This document shows positions 33,405 to 46,237 of a stretch of 64,000 bases of DNA, one piece after another; positions within the stretch are counted from its first letter, which is position 1, and each line of letters starts with the position of its first letter. The stretch spans positions 682,001 through 746,000 of the forward strand of contig NC_041685.1 in assembly GCF_900005765.1 (NCBI RefSeq). Direction: 5' to 3'. Origin of the DNA: Plasmodium relictum (lineage: Eukaryota; Apicomplexa; Aconoidasida; Haemosporida; Plasmodiidae). The notes beneath the pieces are model-generated. The model ran no database searches. It was not told where the DNA came from and saw only the letters and a program-made list of their open reading frames with translations. A program made the position numbers and the translations under genes.

Positions 33405-33475
33405 TTCCTTTTTAGTTAAAATATAAAAATACCAAGAAATTGCTTTTTTAGGAGCTCTCTGGCTATATTCGCCAT
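32285..33475 (-). CDS. Ubiquitin-conjugating enzyme E2, UBE2G/Ubc7 class, six exons
   Basis: Exons 33475-33433, 33320-33213, 33121-33029, 32939-32895, 32787-32651 and 32350-32285; 492 nt, 163 residues, every phase consistent. It has the complete UBC fold: N-terminal helix [29 protein letters not shown]; the YPxxPP-like segment [17 protein letters not shown] (79-81); and the catalytic Cys89 in [10 protein letters not shown]. After the active site comes the acidic-loop insertion [17 protein letters not shown], characteristic of the Ubc7/UBE2G (and Cdc34) group, then [20 protein letters not shown]. The family works mainly in ER-associated degradation. The start follows a clean ATG. The 3' end converges on the Prp24-like gene with a spacer of about 200 nt. 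Confidence 0.95.
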
Positions 33476-33634
33476 TTTGATTTTTAACGGATTAAAAAAA
33501 AAAAAACACGAAAAAAAATTTAGTATACTTTCTTTTTTTTAATTTTAAATATTTTTCAGAAAAAAATTTTAGTTGAACTATACTCAATTTATTAAAAATT
33601 TTTTTTAAAATTTTTTTTTATATTATTAAAATTC

Positions 33635-33668
<34 letters not shown>

Positions 33669-34558
33669 TTTTGAAAAAAAATATAATTTTCTAAAAAACA
33701 AAATCAAATGAAAAGTGTCCAACTTTGCTTTTTTTTTCTCATAAATTTTTTTTTATTTTTTAATTTACATTTCTTCTGTTCTTATATATTTCGTATTTTT
33801 ACTATTATTAATATTAACTTTTTTTTTTACCTTGTTACTTGTACTTTTTTTTTTTTTTATTTATTTTAGTTTTTATAAACTAAAAAAAATAACGGTAATT
33901 TTCTTTTTTTTTTTTAGTTTATTGTTAGTATGTAAATTATTATCCATATTGTGAAATTCTTTTCTTTTTTATTTTTAAAATAAAAATAATTTATGATTTA
34001 TTAAATAGAAGACTTATGGAAAAAGAAACATTAAATTTTAAAAAAAAGTATATTCTTATTTATATATATTAATCTGATATTTAAAAAAGAATTTTTTTTT
34101 TTTATGAAACACAATAAGAATTTTTATCACCTTATACTGATATTTCTTAATATTGCTATTTTTAATTACATAACTTTTAGACAATTTTTTTAATTCTTTA
34201 GGGATGATTTTTTGTTTAAAAATTTTCTATATATTTCTTTAATATGTCACATAAAACTATACTTTCTCTTTTTTTTTTTTTTTTTGTTAAAATAAATATT
34301 CTTTATGAAAATAAATATACTTTTTTTTAAAAGCACTTGAATTACAAAAATGTACATAGAGGTAATAAAAATTAAAATTAATACAACATGAAAACAAAAA
34401 AAAAAAAAAAAAAAGAAAATATCAAATTAAAAATTAATTTTAAAGACAAAAAAAAAAGGGTATTATATTTTTTATCAATAAACAAAAAGGAACAGAAAAG
34501 GAAATAAAAAATAATATAAAATAAATACACAAAAAAAAAACAAAAATGAAAAAATATA
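33476..34558. other. Intergenic spacer between WD40 gene 3' end and E2 start
   Basis: About 1.1 kb, AT-rich; a TA microsatellite lies at about 33639-33664 and there are several T-runs. It includes the E2 promoter. No further exon seen. Confidence 0.55.
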
Positions 34559-37500
34559 TTAACTTTTTTCATAACACATAAAAATTTTAATACAATTACC
34601 ATTTGCTGTAATAATTAAGAAATGTTTTTGTAAATGCCTAGAAAAAAAAAAAAAAAATTAGTCAATATTTATATAAATATATCTAAATATTTATAAATAA
34701 ATATATATGAACTTACATATCTTTTGAAATGCTATTTTCATTATTATTTTCTATAAAAAAAAAAAAAAAAAACTAAATTGAAAAAATAAATTACTAAAAA
34801 TAAAAAAATATTTTCATTAAAATTATTACTTTTTAGATTATTAAAGTATTTAAAAATATGCAAATTAATGTAATATTTATATTATACATAAAGAAAAAAA
34901 AAATGTAACAAATTATTTCTTTTAATTTTATTACTTTGAAAAGACATATTTTTTGAACAAGATGTTTTACAACAAGAAATATTATCATGAAAACTGTGTT
35001 CATATTTTTTAAATAATGAATATTTATTTGTATTATTTTTTTTTTTATTTTTTAAAGTGTTTTTAATTTTTTGTAAGAAATTTATTTTTGAGTTGTCTAC
35101 TCTTTTTTCATATAGACTTTTTTTTTCATTAGAATTATTTTGAATATAAAAAAATTCATTAGAAATATAAGAAGCTGATATTTTTTTGTTTTCATGAGAA
35201 ATAAAATAATCTAAATTATTTAATGATTTAATTTTTTTTTTTTTTTTTCTTTTATGTTTATCGATTAATTTACTTATTGAAAAATGATAACCTTCACCAT
35301 TTGTATATTTATGAAATTTTATGATATTATTAAAATTAATTTGTTCTTTTTTTTTTGAATTAAGCGAAGAGGATTTTTTAAAGAAATTTTTTTTGATTTT
35401 TTGAAAAAAATTATTCTTATTTATGCTCTTTTTTTTTTTTAATATTGCTTGTGTACTACTGAAGTGAATATTACTACTGGTATGATTTTGCATATACTCT
35501 TGTAGATGATTGCTTCTTATTTGAATATTATTGGCAAATTTTTCTTTAGAATTATTAGTTCTTACACTGATATCTTTATTATGCATAAAATACTGTTGTC
35601 TACTATTTTTTTTTTTTAAGTTATGACAAAAAAAATTCATGGAATTCTTTGAATAAATGTATTGCGATCCTAATGTAGGAATTGTATTGTCCTTTTCTAA
35701 AGATAAAGAAAAATTCCACATATATATTTTACCACTATCGCTTGGTGAAATTATTTTAAAATTTTTTTTAAAGTTGTTTGATTTTGTGAAATCTACTAAA
35801 TCATTATTTTCAATATTCTTATTTGTATTAATAGTATTAAATCGAAGGAAGGAAGAATTTACTTTATAATATTTTTTTTTTTTTTCTTTGTTATATATTT
35901 GCTCATAAGCTTTGTAATTTTTATTATATATTTTTTTATATATATCATAATTTTTGTTGTTATTTTTTCTTGAATTAATTACACTTACAAAAATTTTTGA
36001 TTCAAAGGATAAAGAACAATTATTATAGCCTTTTAATTTATATATTAAAAATAATTTTTTTTTATCAAAAATTCTAATTCTATTGTCTAGAGTTGTAACA
36101 ATAATTAAATTTAAATTTTCATTAAACTTTATACTACTTACTTGTTTTCCCTTTGAATAAATTCCTTTTTTACTTCTGCATATTAACTCTTTTTTAAATT
36201 CATAATTATTTGTATAAATATTCACTATTCCATTACACATACCAACAAATAATAAATTTTTATATATTGACACAGCCAAAGCACATATAGGAAATTTTGT
36301 TCTTATTTGCTTAGTAACACTTAATTCATAAATTTTTTTTTTTTTCTTTTTTAAATTACTCATATTTTCTAAAAAATTTGTTTCAAAAAAATTTTTATTA
36401 TATGACTTTCTAAAAACATTCTTTTTGTTATTACAACAATTATTATTTGAATTATTAAAAAAATTATTATTATGAGAATTATTAAAAGAATTTTCAGTGA
36501 AATAATTAAAGAAACTCTTATTTGAATTAATGATTGGATTGTTCATGTAATCGTTAAAATAAATATTTTTCTTCTTTTCTATTTCTATAATATTTGACTT
36601 AAATTTCTCTTCATAATTTTTTGCTAATTTTACTATTTTTATAATACCATTAATAAAACCTATTATTAGGGTATCTTTTATATTTGAATGAAAAATGCAA
36701 TTGGTAATATGATAATTAAATTTCATTTCGCAAACAAATTTTAAATTTACTTTACTTACTTCTTCAATATCTTTAAAGCATATATTTTTATTAATTTTCC
36801 ATATCTTAATTTTTTTATCTATACCAACAGTAAAAAAAAATTTTTCATTTGTATTAGAAAACTGAATATTTATAATAGCACCATCATGAATAAGTAAAAA
36901 ATTATCATTATAATTTTTATTGAAATTACTATATGTCATCACATTTTTATTATGATTGTTATTAATATCTTCCTTTGAAAAATCATAAATATACAAAGTA
37001 CCATTATCTAAACCAGCCAATAAATAATTCATATCTTTGCTTTGAGCTAAGGATAACACACAATTCTTATTTTTTAAATTTATTTCTCTTATTAATTTAA
37101 CAGAATGATTACATTTTTTTTTCTTCTTACACTTCACTTTTATCTCTCTTTCATCATATATATTATATATACAGCTTGATACTTCAAAAAAAAAAAAAAA
37201 AAAAATTATATATATATATATTATGCTTTTAATAAATGAAAATATGTATTATTAGATACAAAAATAATACTATTTTAATAAAAAATATATTTTTAAACAT
37301 AATACAAAGAAATATGTGTATACATGATATAGATATATTTATTCTCTTACTTCTATTTTGAATAATGGTCAAATTTTTATTTATATTTTTTTCTTCTTTT
37401 ATTAGTTTTTTTTTATTTGCATATTCTTTTTTTAATTGAGTTTTTTTTTTAATGAGAAAACTATGTATTACTAGATTTTTCTGTCTTTGATTATTTTTCT

Positions 37501-37699
37501 TTTTATCCTTTCTATATCTATTTAAGTAGAATGCTGGTTTTTTTGTCAAAGAATTTTTCTTGTATGACAAGCAAGAGCTGTATAATTTATTATTAACATT
37601 TAAAAAGGAAAAAATATTTTGCATTTCATTTTCAATTTCACAAATCTTTTTTTCAACAGCATTTTCTAATTTTAACAAACAATAAACACTAAAAATCAT
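34559..37699 (-). CDS. WDR44-like WD40-repeat protein, four exons
   Basis: Exons 37699-37351, 37181-34935, 34750-34717 and 34637-34559; 2709 nt, 902 residues, all phases consistent. The long exon has no ATG at its 5' end, so the upstream exon (starting MIFSVYCLLKLENAVEKK, coiled-coil-like and basic) is needed. WD40 blades are visible: NCVLSLAQSKDMNYLLAGLDNGTLYIYDF; GAIINIQFSNTNEKFFFTVG..KIKIWKI; ITNCIFHS..LIIGFINGIIKIVKL; ICALAVS..LLFVGMCNGIVNIY. Next is a stretch resembling the WDR44 blade (KGKQVSSIKFNENLNLIIV, DNRIRIFDKKKL, YKLKGYNN). WDR44 binds Rab11 in recycling traffic (family knowledge). A Lys/Asn/Ser-rich insert of about 300 residues separates these blades from a last one (HFLIITANGNCIKIF) encoded by the two terminal mini-exons. 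Confidence 0.8.
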
Positions 37700-38333
37700 A
37701 CTAAAGAAAACTTAAAATTAAGAGAAATAAAATGAAAATGAAAATTAGGATACAAAAAAAATAAACTAAAAAGATTAAAAAAAAAAAAAATAATAAAAAA
37801 AAAAATAACATAAAGAATATGGAAATAAATTTTACATACAAACATAGAAAACAAAAATTTAATTTGCAAAAAATTAACAAAATAAAATTAATATACAAGT
37901 AAATATGATTATTAAAATTACAAAAAAAAATAATATTAAATATATAAATAAAGAAATAATAAAAATATAATCAAATAGCAAACACTATAATAATTGAAAT
38001 AGTTTTATTATTATATAGAATGCTCACTGTTTTAAAATAAATTCTTTTTTTTTTTTTTTTTTTTTAATGTTGTATATAATAATTTTCTCAAATTAAAAAA
38101 AAATAAAAATTAGGTACAAATATAGAATAAAATAAATGATATAAATTTAAAAAAAAAAAAAATAATGTCTAAGTATTTTAATATATTAAATATGTTATCT
38201 TTTAAAATACTGTTTAATTTTTTTTTTCTACCTTTTAATTTAATTGTTACATAAGCTTATGCCTTTGTAGTTTAAAATTATTTTTTTTTTAGTAAAGATA
38301 AAAATTTATGTAAATAATAATACAAAATTAAAA
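37700..38333. other. Divergent promoter region (WD40 / LSM-like)
   Basis: About 0.63 kb between two start codons, AT-rich, with a T-run near 38047-38065. No coding exon recognised. Confidence 0.55.
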
Positions 38334-38893
38334 ATGAATTATGATAAAATAAATTTATTTAGTGAAAATTTTGATATGAAATGTGTTTTAGAGGAAATAG
38401 AAAAAAACTTTGATAAGAGAAAGCATTTATTATGTGATATTAATAATGTTATATTAAATTCTCAAAGAAAAACGAATTCCTTAGATAAATATGAAGAGAA
38501 TTTAATTGACAAACAGATTAAAATAATAATACACACAAAAATTAATTATAAAAAATTAAATAATATAAATTATGTAAAATACTATTTGCCTTACTGTATA
38601 CAACCCAAAACAAATAACACCAATTTATGTTTAACTAAAAGCATCTATCAAAAAAATATTAAGCAAAGTACTACTATTTTTTTTTTTTTTTAATAAATTT
38701 AAAAATAAATTAAACATTTATGATGAAGAATTACATTGTCTATCTATATGAAATTAAATTATAGGAATTTTTTTATACGTTTTAGGTATTTTAAGAGAGT
38801 TAAATACAAAAAAGAAAGTAGTTGAATACAGAATTAATTATTTTATTAAAAAATATACAGGTTTTTTTTTTTAATTATTATAATTTTAGTACA

Positions 38894-38929
<36 letters not shown>

Positions 38930-39484
38930 TTCTTTTTTACATTAGGAAAGTATAAGAAAAAGAATATTCTTCATAAACAAATTTCACAAATATATAATGA
39001 AAAATCTAAAATTGAAATTTACATAAAAAATAAGAAGAATGGCAAAATAAAATTTAATAAAGTCATTGGAGATATTGTCTTTTTTGATCATAATATAAAT
39101 ATACTACTTGAAAACGCCATATTTAACGTAAAAACATAAAAAAAAAAAAGAGTTTATATATTTTTTATCTATATATTTTTGATATATTAATATTTCATAT
39201 TATAAATATCAATAATACTTTTTTATATATAATTTATGTTATATATTAGTTTATTATTTTGTTTTTTTGTTTTTTTCCTCTTTTTAGGATAATTCAAATA
39301 AACAAAAAATTCCATGGATATTTATCCAGTTAAAATAAAAAAAAAAAAAAAATTAACAAAAATATAAAGCAAATAATTAAGAATTTATTAAATAATTAAA
39401 TTAAAAATTTATAAATATATTTTTTTATTATTTTTATTTTTTAACAGATCAAATAGTATTGTATTTTTAAAAAAGCATATTTAA
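38334..39484 (+). CDS. Divergent Sm/LSM-like protein, five exons
   Basis: Exons 38334-38667, 38786-38860, 38946-39127, 39288-39328 and 39448-39484; 669 nt, 222 residues, all phases consistent. The N-terminal half is basic and Asn-rich with no clear domain. From about residue 150 the sequence fits a split Sm fold: strand KIEIYIKNKKNGKIKF, then an Sm1-like core VIGDIVFFDHNINILLENAIF (G-x-I/V..FD.+.N..L). A short loop follows, then an Sm2-like strand pair IPWIFIQSNSIVFLKK, similar in pattern to IFIRGENV in LSM proteins. The Sm2 strand exists only after splicing two tiny exons. Sm/LSM proteins form RNA-binding rings. Which subclass this belongs to (LSM11-like, Gemin-like or other) is open. Its stop overlaps the stop of the opposite-strand gene. 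Confidence 0.6.
38894..38930. repeat. (ATT)n trinucleotide microsatellite in an intron of the LSM-like gene
   Basis: About 12 tandem ATT units inside intron 2 of the LSM-like gene, just before the polypyrimidine stretch and acceptor of exon 3. Repeat length could influence acceptor recognition, but that is speculation. Confidence 0.85.
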
Positions 39485-42400
39485 TTAGACAGAACATTAA
39501 AAATTTCTTTTTTTTTTTCATTTAACAACGAATAGCAAAATTGAATAGAGCTACCTTCAAGTATAGATAAACCTATTTGAAAAATATTTTTAAGAATCTG
39601 TTTTTCTTCGTATTCTTCTTCACTTATTGAATTATTTTTAGAAATTATTTCATAAATATCTATAATTTTAATTAAAACGGGAAATGCTATTTTTGACAAC
39701 TTAAGTGTATTCTTATTATTTTTTATAAAACTCATAAAAAAATTAACATTTCTTAATAATATTTTATTTATTCTAAAAAAAAAAAAAATATATATAATAA
39801 ATAAAATTTATAATTACATATATCTTTTTTTGTTCATAATTTTATTTGATTTATTAAATATATATTTTAATTTTTTTTTTTTTAAATTTAATTCTAACTT
39901 GTTATCAAGATATAGAACAGAATCTAAGTATGAGCATAAATATTTTATAACATATGCACTTTTCTTAATAACTTCAACAACTGTTTTTTTTGTTTTAATT
40001 ATTTTTTCGTTTTTTTCTAAAAAAAATTAAAGAATTATTTATTATATCATAATTATATATATATATATATATACACGCTTTTTTTTTTCTTACTTATATT
40101 AAAAAATTCATAAAGTATTGTAAAAAGTTGGTGACTAAGTAAATATAAATAAAATTTCTTCTTCTCGAATAAATTAGAATTATTTAAAATGAAAAAGTGA
40201 GTTACAAAGTTGTTGCTTAATATTATTTCTTTGTTATCATTACTTTTTAGTATTTTTTTTTTTCTGTAAAAAATAAAGACATGTAATTTTAATGTTTAAA
40301 TTTTTTTTTTTTATTTTCTTATTTTATTTTAATTTTTTTTTTTTTTTTAATACAATATATCCATTATTTTGATTAAAAAATTGCAATAGTCACTTGCAAA
40401 GAGAAGAAAAGTGGAATATCTGTTATCTAAAAACGGATTAAAAAAAAAAAAAAAAAGTTAAATATAATAAGGTGGAGTAATAAATATGCATATATATATA
40501 CCTGTAGAAGCATATTTTAATTTAACAAAAAAAAAGTTGAAAAGTTGTGATAATTTATAAATAAGATGAAATAAAAGAAAAGAAGCTTCCATATTTTTAG
40601 ATATTTGTAAATTTTCTAAATATAACTGTATATATTTAATTAAATGAAAATATAAGTTAATAAAATGTAAACAATTGTCTGATTTTTGTTTTATAAGAAT
40701 TATATGAGATAAAAATTGTTTATTATTAGAAACAATATAAATTAATGTTATTATATGTATATTTGAATAAAATAAAAATTTTTTAATATCTTTTTCTTCA
40801 TATATCTTATTGATTTCTTTATCAACATATTTCAAAATATATACCACATCTTCTACGGTAAAATTTAATAAGCTAATAATTTTTTTTATGGTATCCTTAT
40901 ATTTTAAACAGATATAAATAGATTCTTTTTTATTAGTTTCTATCAGAATTTTGTTATAATGAAAAATGAAATCATAAATAATTGTGGAACTTTTTCCATT
41001 TATTTCTTCTTTGAAATTACAAACACTGCTTAAATTAAGAGATAATAATTTGAAAAATAAAATTAATTTTTGTTTATTTATAATATTAATTTTTGTTTCG
41101 CTTTTTTCCTTTTCAATATTTTCTAAATTTTCATTATTATTTTGAAAACTAGGACTTTCAAAAGTTTCTTTATCTTTATAGTATTCTACATTTTGAGAAT
41201 TTTTTTTCTTTTTTTTTATATTAAAAATTTTTAAAATAAGAATACTATAAAGAAAGATTTTACATTTCTCATTTACTTGACCAAACAGTTTCTCAACCTT
41301 AATTTTTTTAAAAATATTAATTATTTTGATAATAATTTTATTATTACAATTCTTCTTAAAATTTTTGCCAAGAAAAAAGGAAAAAAAAATATATTCTATC
41401 AATTCCAAATAAAAGAAATTAATTTTTACTATAATATCATCATTTTGGTTACTAACGAGTAAATTTTTTACAAAATTTCTCATTTCTTTTATTAATTTTT
41501 TGCTATTAATTTTTTCTACATTTATAGAACTGTTATGTTTATTGTCATGATTATCATTATCATTACGAATATTTATATGATTTATCAAGTAAGAAATATT
41601 TTCATCATCTATATCACAACTTTTTTCATCTCTTACTAAAATATTATGAGTTACTAAAAAATACTTGATAAAAAAAATAAAACAAATTTTCATTTTTTCA
41701 TTTTTAATTTTTGTATTTATATTTTTGTGAAATTGTTTTTCATTATTTTCCTTTTGTTCATATTCTCTGTTCAAATTATTTTTCTTTATTTCACTATTCT
41801 TTAATTCTGTATCCTCTTTTGTATTTTTTAATAGATTATTATCATCATTTTCCTCATTTTTATAAATATTTATAAAAATAAAAAATACGTGAAAAAACAA
41901 TTTAAGAACGAAAAGGTTTTTATTATTTAAGCATTTCTTACTAGCAAAATACTCCTTTTGCTTTTTTAAAATATTAAAGGAAAATTTTATAAAAATAGAA
42001 ATGTTTACCTTTCTTTTCTCTATGGATTGCAAATTCTTAATAAAGCACAATAAAATATTTATTAAAATATGTTCATAATATATGTTGTAAATATTAAAAT
42101 TTTCAAATATTTTACATAGTATAGTATATAACTTCTCTTGCATATTCCCTATATTATTAAATAATATAAATAACTTACTTAAAATACATATATCTAAGTT
42201 TATGTTACAATTATAATTATTACACATATATGAAGGAAATCTATGATTTGCATTTTCAGAAAAAACTTCAATCATTACATTTTCATAGTTATCTAATAAG
42301 TTATTTCTAAAAATCATTTTTTTACTTAAATTAAATATCTCATACCAGTTATTATTACAAATAAAATCATTGTTTTTTTCAATTAATATATTTGCATAGT

Positions 42401-45400
42401 CAGTTAAACTTATTTCTTCACTTATTACGTTTTTTGTATATATATTTTCCTTGACTATCAATTCCTTTTTTTCTTTTAAATCATTCTCTAAATCATTTAT
42501 TATTAAAATAAAATGTAGCGTAAATAACTCACCAAATAGATCAGTAAGTTTTGCATTCTTTTGTATATTAAAAAAAAATTCAAAAAAGAAGTTATAATTA
42601 TGCTCGTTTTTTATTATATTAATATCAATAAATAGAATTTTTATTAACTCTATGTAAATATTTTCAATTTCCTCATTATCATTAAATATCTTCATGATAA
42701 AACTATAATTACATAAAAAAAAATTTGTGATGTGTTTACAAATTCTCTTTTTCATTACATAAGAATAATCTTCTAATGAGTTTTTTTTCAAAATATTATT
42801 AATTTGCTTGAAATATTCAATCAACTTACATTTATCTATAAAGTATCAATTATATAAAATAAATTTATATAAAAAAAAAAATATATTATTAATAAAAATA
42901 AACAATTATATATATATACATTAATAAAAAGTTATGGTTATATATTACATATATGTAATTTTATTTTGTTTATATTTATTTTCTTTTATTTTATTATTAT
43001 TTTTTTTTATTCATTTTTTTTTTTTTTTTGTAATAATTTATTACCTAATAAATGGAATTCAGCAAAATAAATATAAAAAAATAATGTTTCTAATATCATC
43101 TGTAACAAGTCAAAAAATTTATATATAGAATCTAATTCAATACACTGATCATATGTCAATTCAATATTTAAAAAATTATTTTCAAGTAATGATATTATTA
43201 AATGAACTTTTTTTTTTAATTTTTCAGTTTTTCCTTGACTATTTAATATTGCATATGCAGCTAATCTAGATATAGTGTAATTGAAAAAATAAAAAATATA
43301 TACACTATAATAAATATTGTAATATTTAGTATTAAGAAAATTTCCTTTTATTTGTTCATGAAAAATAATTATATTTTTTTTTTTTTTTAAATACAACTTT
43401 GCTATTTTTTGAATGTACATTAAAAAGCTATTGCTTATATTATTCTTATATATTGATTTTAAAAAACAGCATAAAATATATTCTAATGTTTCAATATTAA
43501 CAAACATAACCTGATAAATTTGTACTAACTGTGATATAGAACAATTTTCATCTTTCATTTGTACTAAATTATTATTTTCATTACTCTGAATTTGAAAGCA
43601 CTTACTAGAATTTGACAAAAAGTTATTTTTTATACATGAAAGAATTTTATCTAGCAATATATTAAATTCATTTATGTGGAATTCATATAATTCAATAAAA
43701 TAAGTACAAAAATTGGTAGACATATCCATTAATTTATTCATATTATCTTTAAAAACATTTATAAAAATAGGATTCAATAAAAAATTAATTATTCTTAAAT
43801 GTGATAATTTCTTAATTCCTATAAAGTTGTGTATAAATCTTAAAAAATGATTCAAATCAAATATATTTATATATATATATAAAATATTCTTAATTATGTG
43901 ATCGCTAAAATTATGTATATAATAATTAGTAAAAATATTTAAATTAGAATATTTAAAATCAAAATTAATTCTTTTAATAAATGAGAAAAGTGTAGAAAAT
44001 ATAAAATTACATGGTTTTATATCAAAATTTAAAATATTAATTAAATTAAGTTGATTTGCATATATTAAATAATTTAAATATATATAAATATTTGTTCTTT
44101 TATTGGATATACAAAATAGGTGAATTAAATTATCATTATTTTTATTGATGCATGTGCTGAAAACATTCTTTAGTTTAGAATTATATAATAATAAGTGTGG
44201 TTTTCCCTTTATATAAATTTTTTCATAATTATTTTTAAAATGAGAATATTTTTCAAAAACATTATTTTCTTTGCATTCTTTTATTACGCTTTTATTTTTG
44301 TCCGAAAGTAAGAAATATGCATTTGTTGAGCAGTCAAAAATATATTTTACAAAGTATGCCAAATTAATAAATAAGAATGAATCCTTTTTTATATTATTTT
44401 TATTATTTAAATAATTTAAACATCTATAAATAAATTTGGAATATTCTATTAAAATATGCAAATTACTAAATACTTCTTTGTCATTATTTAAATCAATAAC
44501 TTCAGGAAAAATACAAGATGAATATGGTACTTTAATATTCATTTTTTTATAACATATTTCATTTGTTTTATTATAATTTGTTTCAATGTCTTTTTCTATA
44601 TCAATATCTTCGTCTACATATACTTCACCTTCATCCCAATATTCTTCTGATTCTACTTTATCTTTATTTGCATCCTTATCATTTTTATCTTTTTTTTTTT
44701 TTTTTTCTTTATTCATTTTTATTTTTATCTTCTCTTCTTTCACATATTTATTATGTAAATCCTGTGTATATTTCTCATTTTTTAAATAATTAAAATCAAA
44801 TAATTTTAAATATTCATTTTTCACTGAATTATTATAAATGGACAATTCGAAATGTGGTATTAACATAAAAAATAAAATAAAATTTTGAATATACTTAAAA
44901 TTTGACGCATTATATTTCATAATAAAATATTTAATAATTATTAACAAAATTTTTATACTTCCTTTTACCTTAACAATATTTAAAAATTTATATTTATTAT
45001 TTAAATCATTATCATTTTTAAAATAATATTCTAACTTTTCTTTTTTGTTCTTATTTAGAGAAAATGAACAATTCATCTTATTATTCTGAAAATCAAAATT
45101 AAAACAAGGATTATCATTTGATATTTTATTTAAAATTACATATATTATTTCTAATATTTTATTATTATCAGAAAAGTGAAAAAATAAATAATTCATTTTT
45201 AATATATCATTGCTTTTTCTATAAGAATTGTATATATTCTTAAAATATTGTATACAAATATTTTCTATGCATAAAATAGTGAATCTTTTTATATTATTTT
45301 TTAAAATGCATAAATCATTAACAGTGTTATAATAATTAGTATAATTTTCATCATCATTTGATAAATGTCTTATTTTTTGAATGTAATCATATGAATAACA

Positions 45401-46237
45401 ATATAATGCAAATAAATTATTAAAGAAAGCATATATTTTTATATCATTGTTTAAAATTTTAAAATTCTTAAAATATAAGTAAAAAATATTATTTATATAA
45501 TTCACCAAATCATGTATTTTAATAATATTGTTTATTGCATAATTGGAATCATTTAATTCAACATCATTGTTTTCTTTTTTTCTTTTTTTATTAAATTTAA
45601 GATCATTAGATAATTTAAACATATCTTTATTTTTTTTATCAACATTAAGTAATTCTTTATCTTTTTTACGTTTTTTATTTTTTTCTGAATTAAATAGTAA
45701 TTCTTCTTCCTCTTTTTCTTCTTCATTTTCCTTATTTTCTATATTCTCATCTTTCTCATTTTTACCAATACTTAAAGTATAATCAACTTGACTTTCATTG
45801 CAATATATTCTGCTATCATAGAAAATATCTATCAATAAAATAATAGTATCATTCAATATGTTAAATAAATTATTAGTATTTAAATTAATTTTTTCATTTT
45901 TATTAATTAGATGTAATATTTTATTAATAGTTGTGATTTTGACTTTATTATTTTTTTCTAAAATATATTTTAAATTTAATAATGATAAAATTTTATCTAT
46001 TATAATAGTTTCTATACTTAATCCATTTTCTACCAATAATTTTAAAACCAAATAAGTTAATTTATAATTTTTATTGTATACATATTTTAAATTAATATTT
46101 GACAAAATGCATATATAATATTCGATATTGTTCACGATATCTTTTTTTTTCAGTGTTTTTATGTTATGTTTTATTTTCCTTAGCAAATTATCAGTAGAAT
46201 TTCCTACATTTATATTATAGCTATTCAACAAACTCAT
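39481..46237 (-). CDS. Very large helical protein, unknown function, six exons (2086 aa)
   Basis: Exons 46237-43045, 42835-40502, 40426-40354, 40263-40094, 40016-39818 and 39772-39481; 6261 nt, 2086 residues, every junction in phase with GT..AG introns. Without splicing it looks like two large and several small separate genes; none of the downstream pieces has its own ATG at the right place, which supports one gene. The product is Ile/Leu/Asn/Lys-rich and nearly all helical, with acidic/lysine inserts near residues 160-215, 480-525 and around 1400-1430. No signal peptide, no recognised domain. It resembles an alpha-solenoid scaffold such as large ribosome-biogenesis or nuclear-pore proteins, but that is only an impression. 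It starts from an ATG facing the RAP-protein gene across a 0.9-kb spacer. Confidence 0.75.

Noticed and set aside
34378-34602. Minus-strand Phe-rich frame of 74 residues
   Set aside because: Its first part overlaps the last exon of the WD40 gene in another frame, and the rest comes from T-rich 3' flank.
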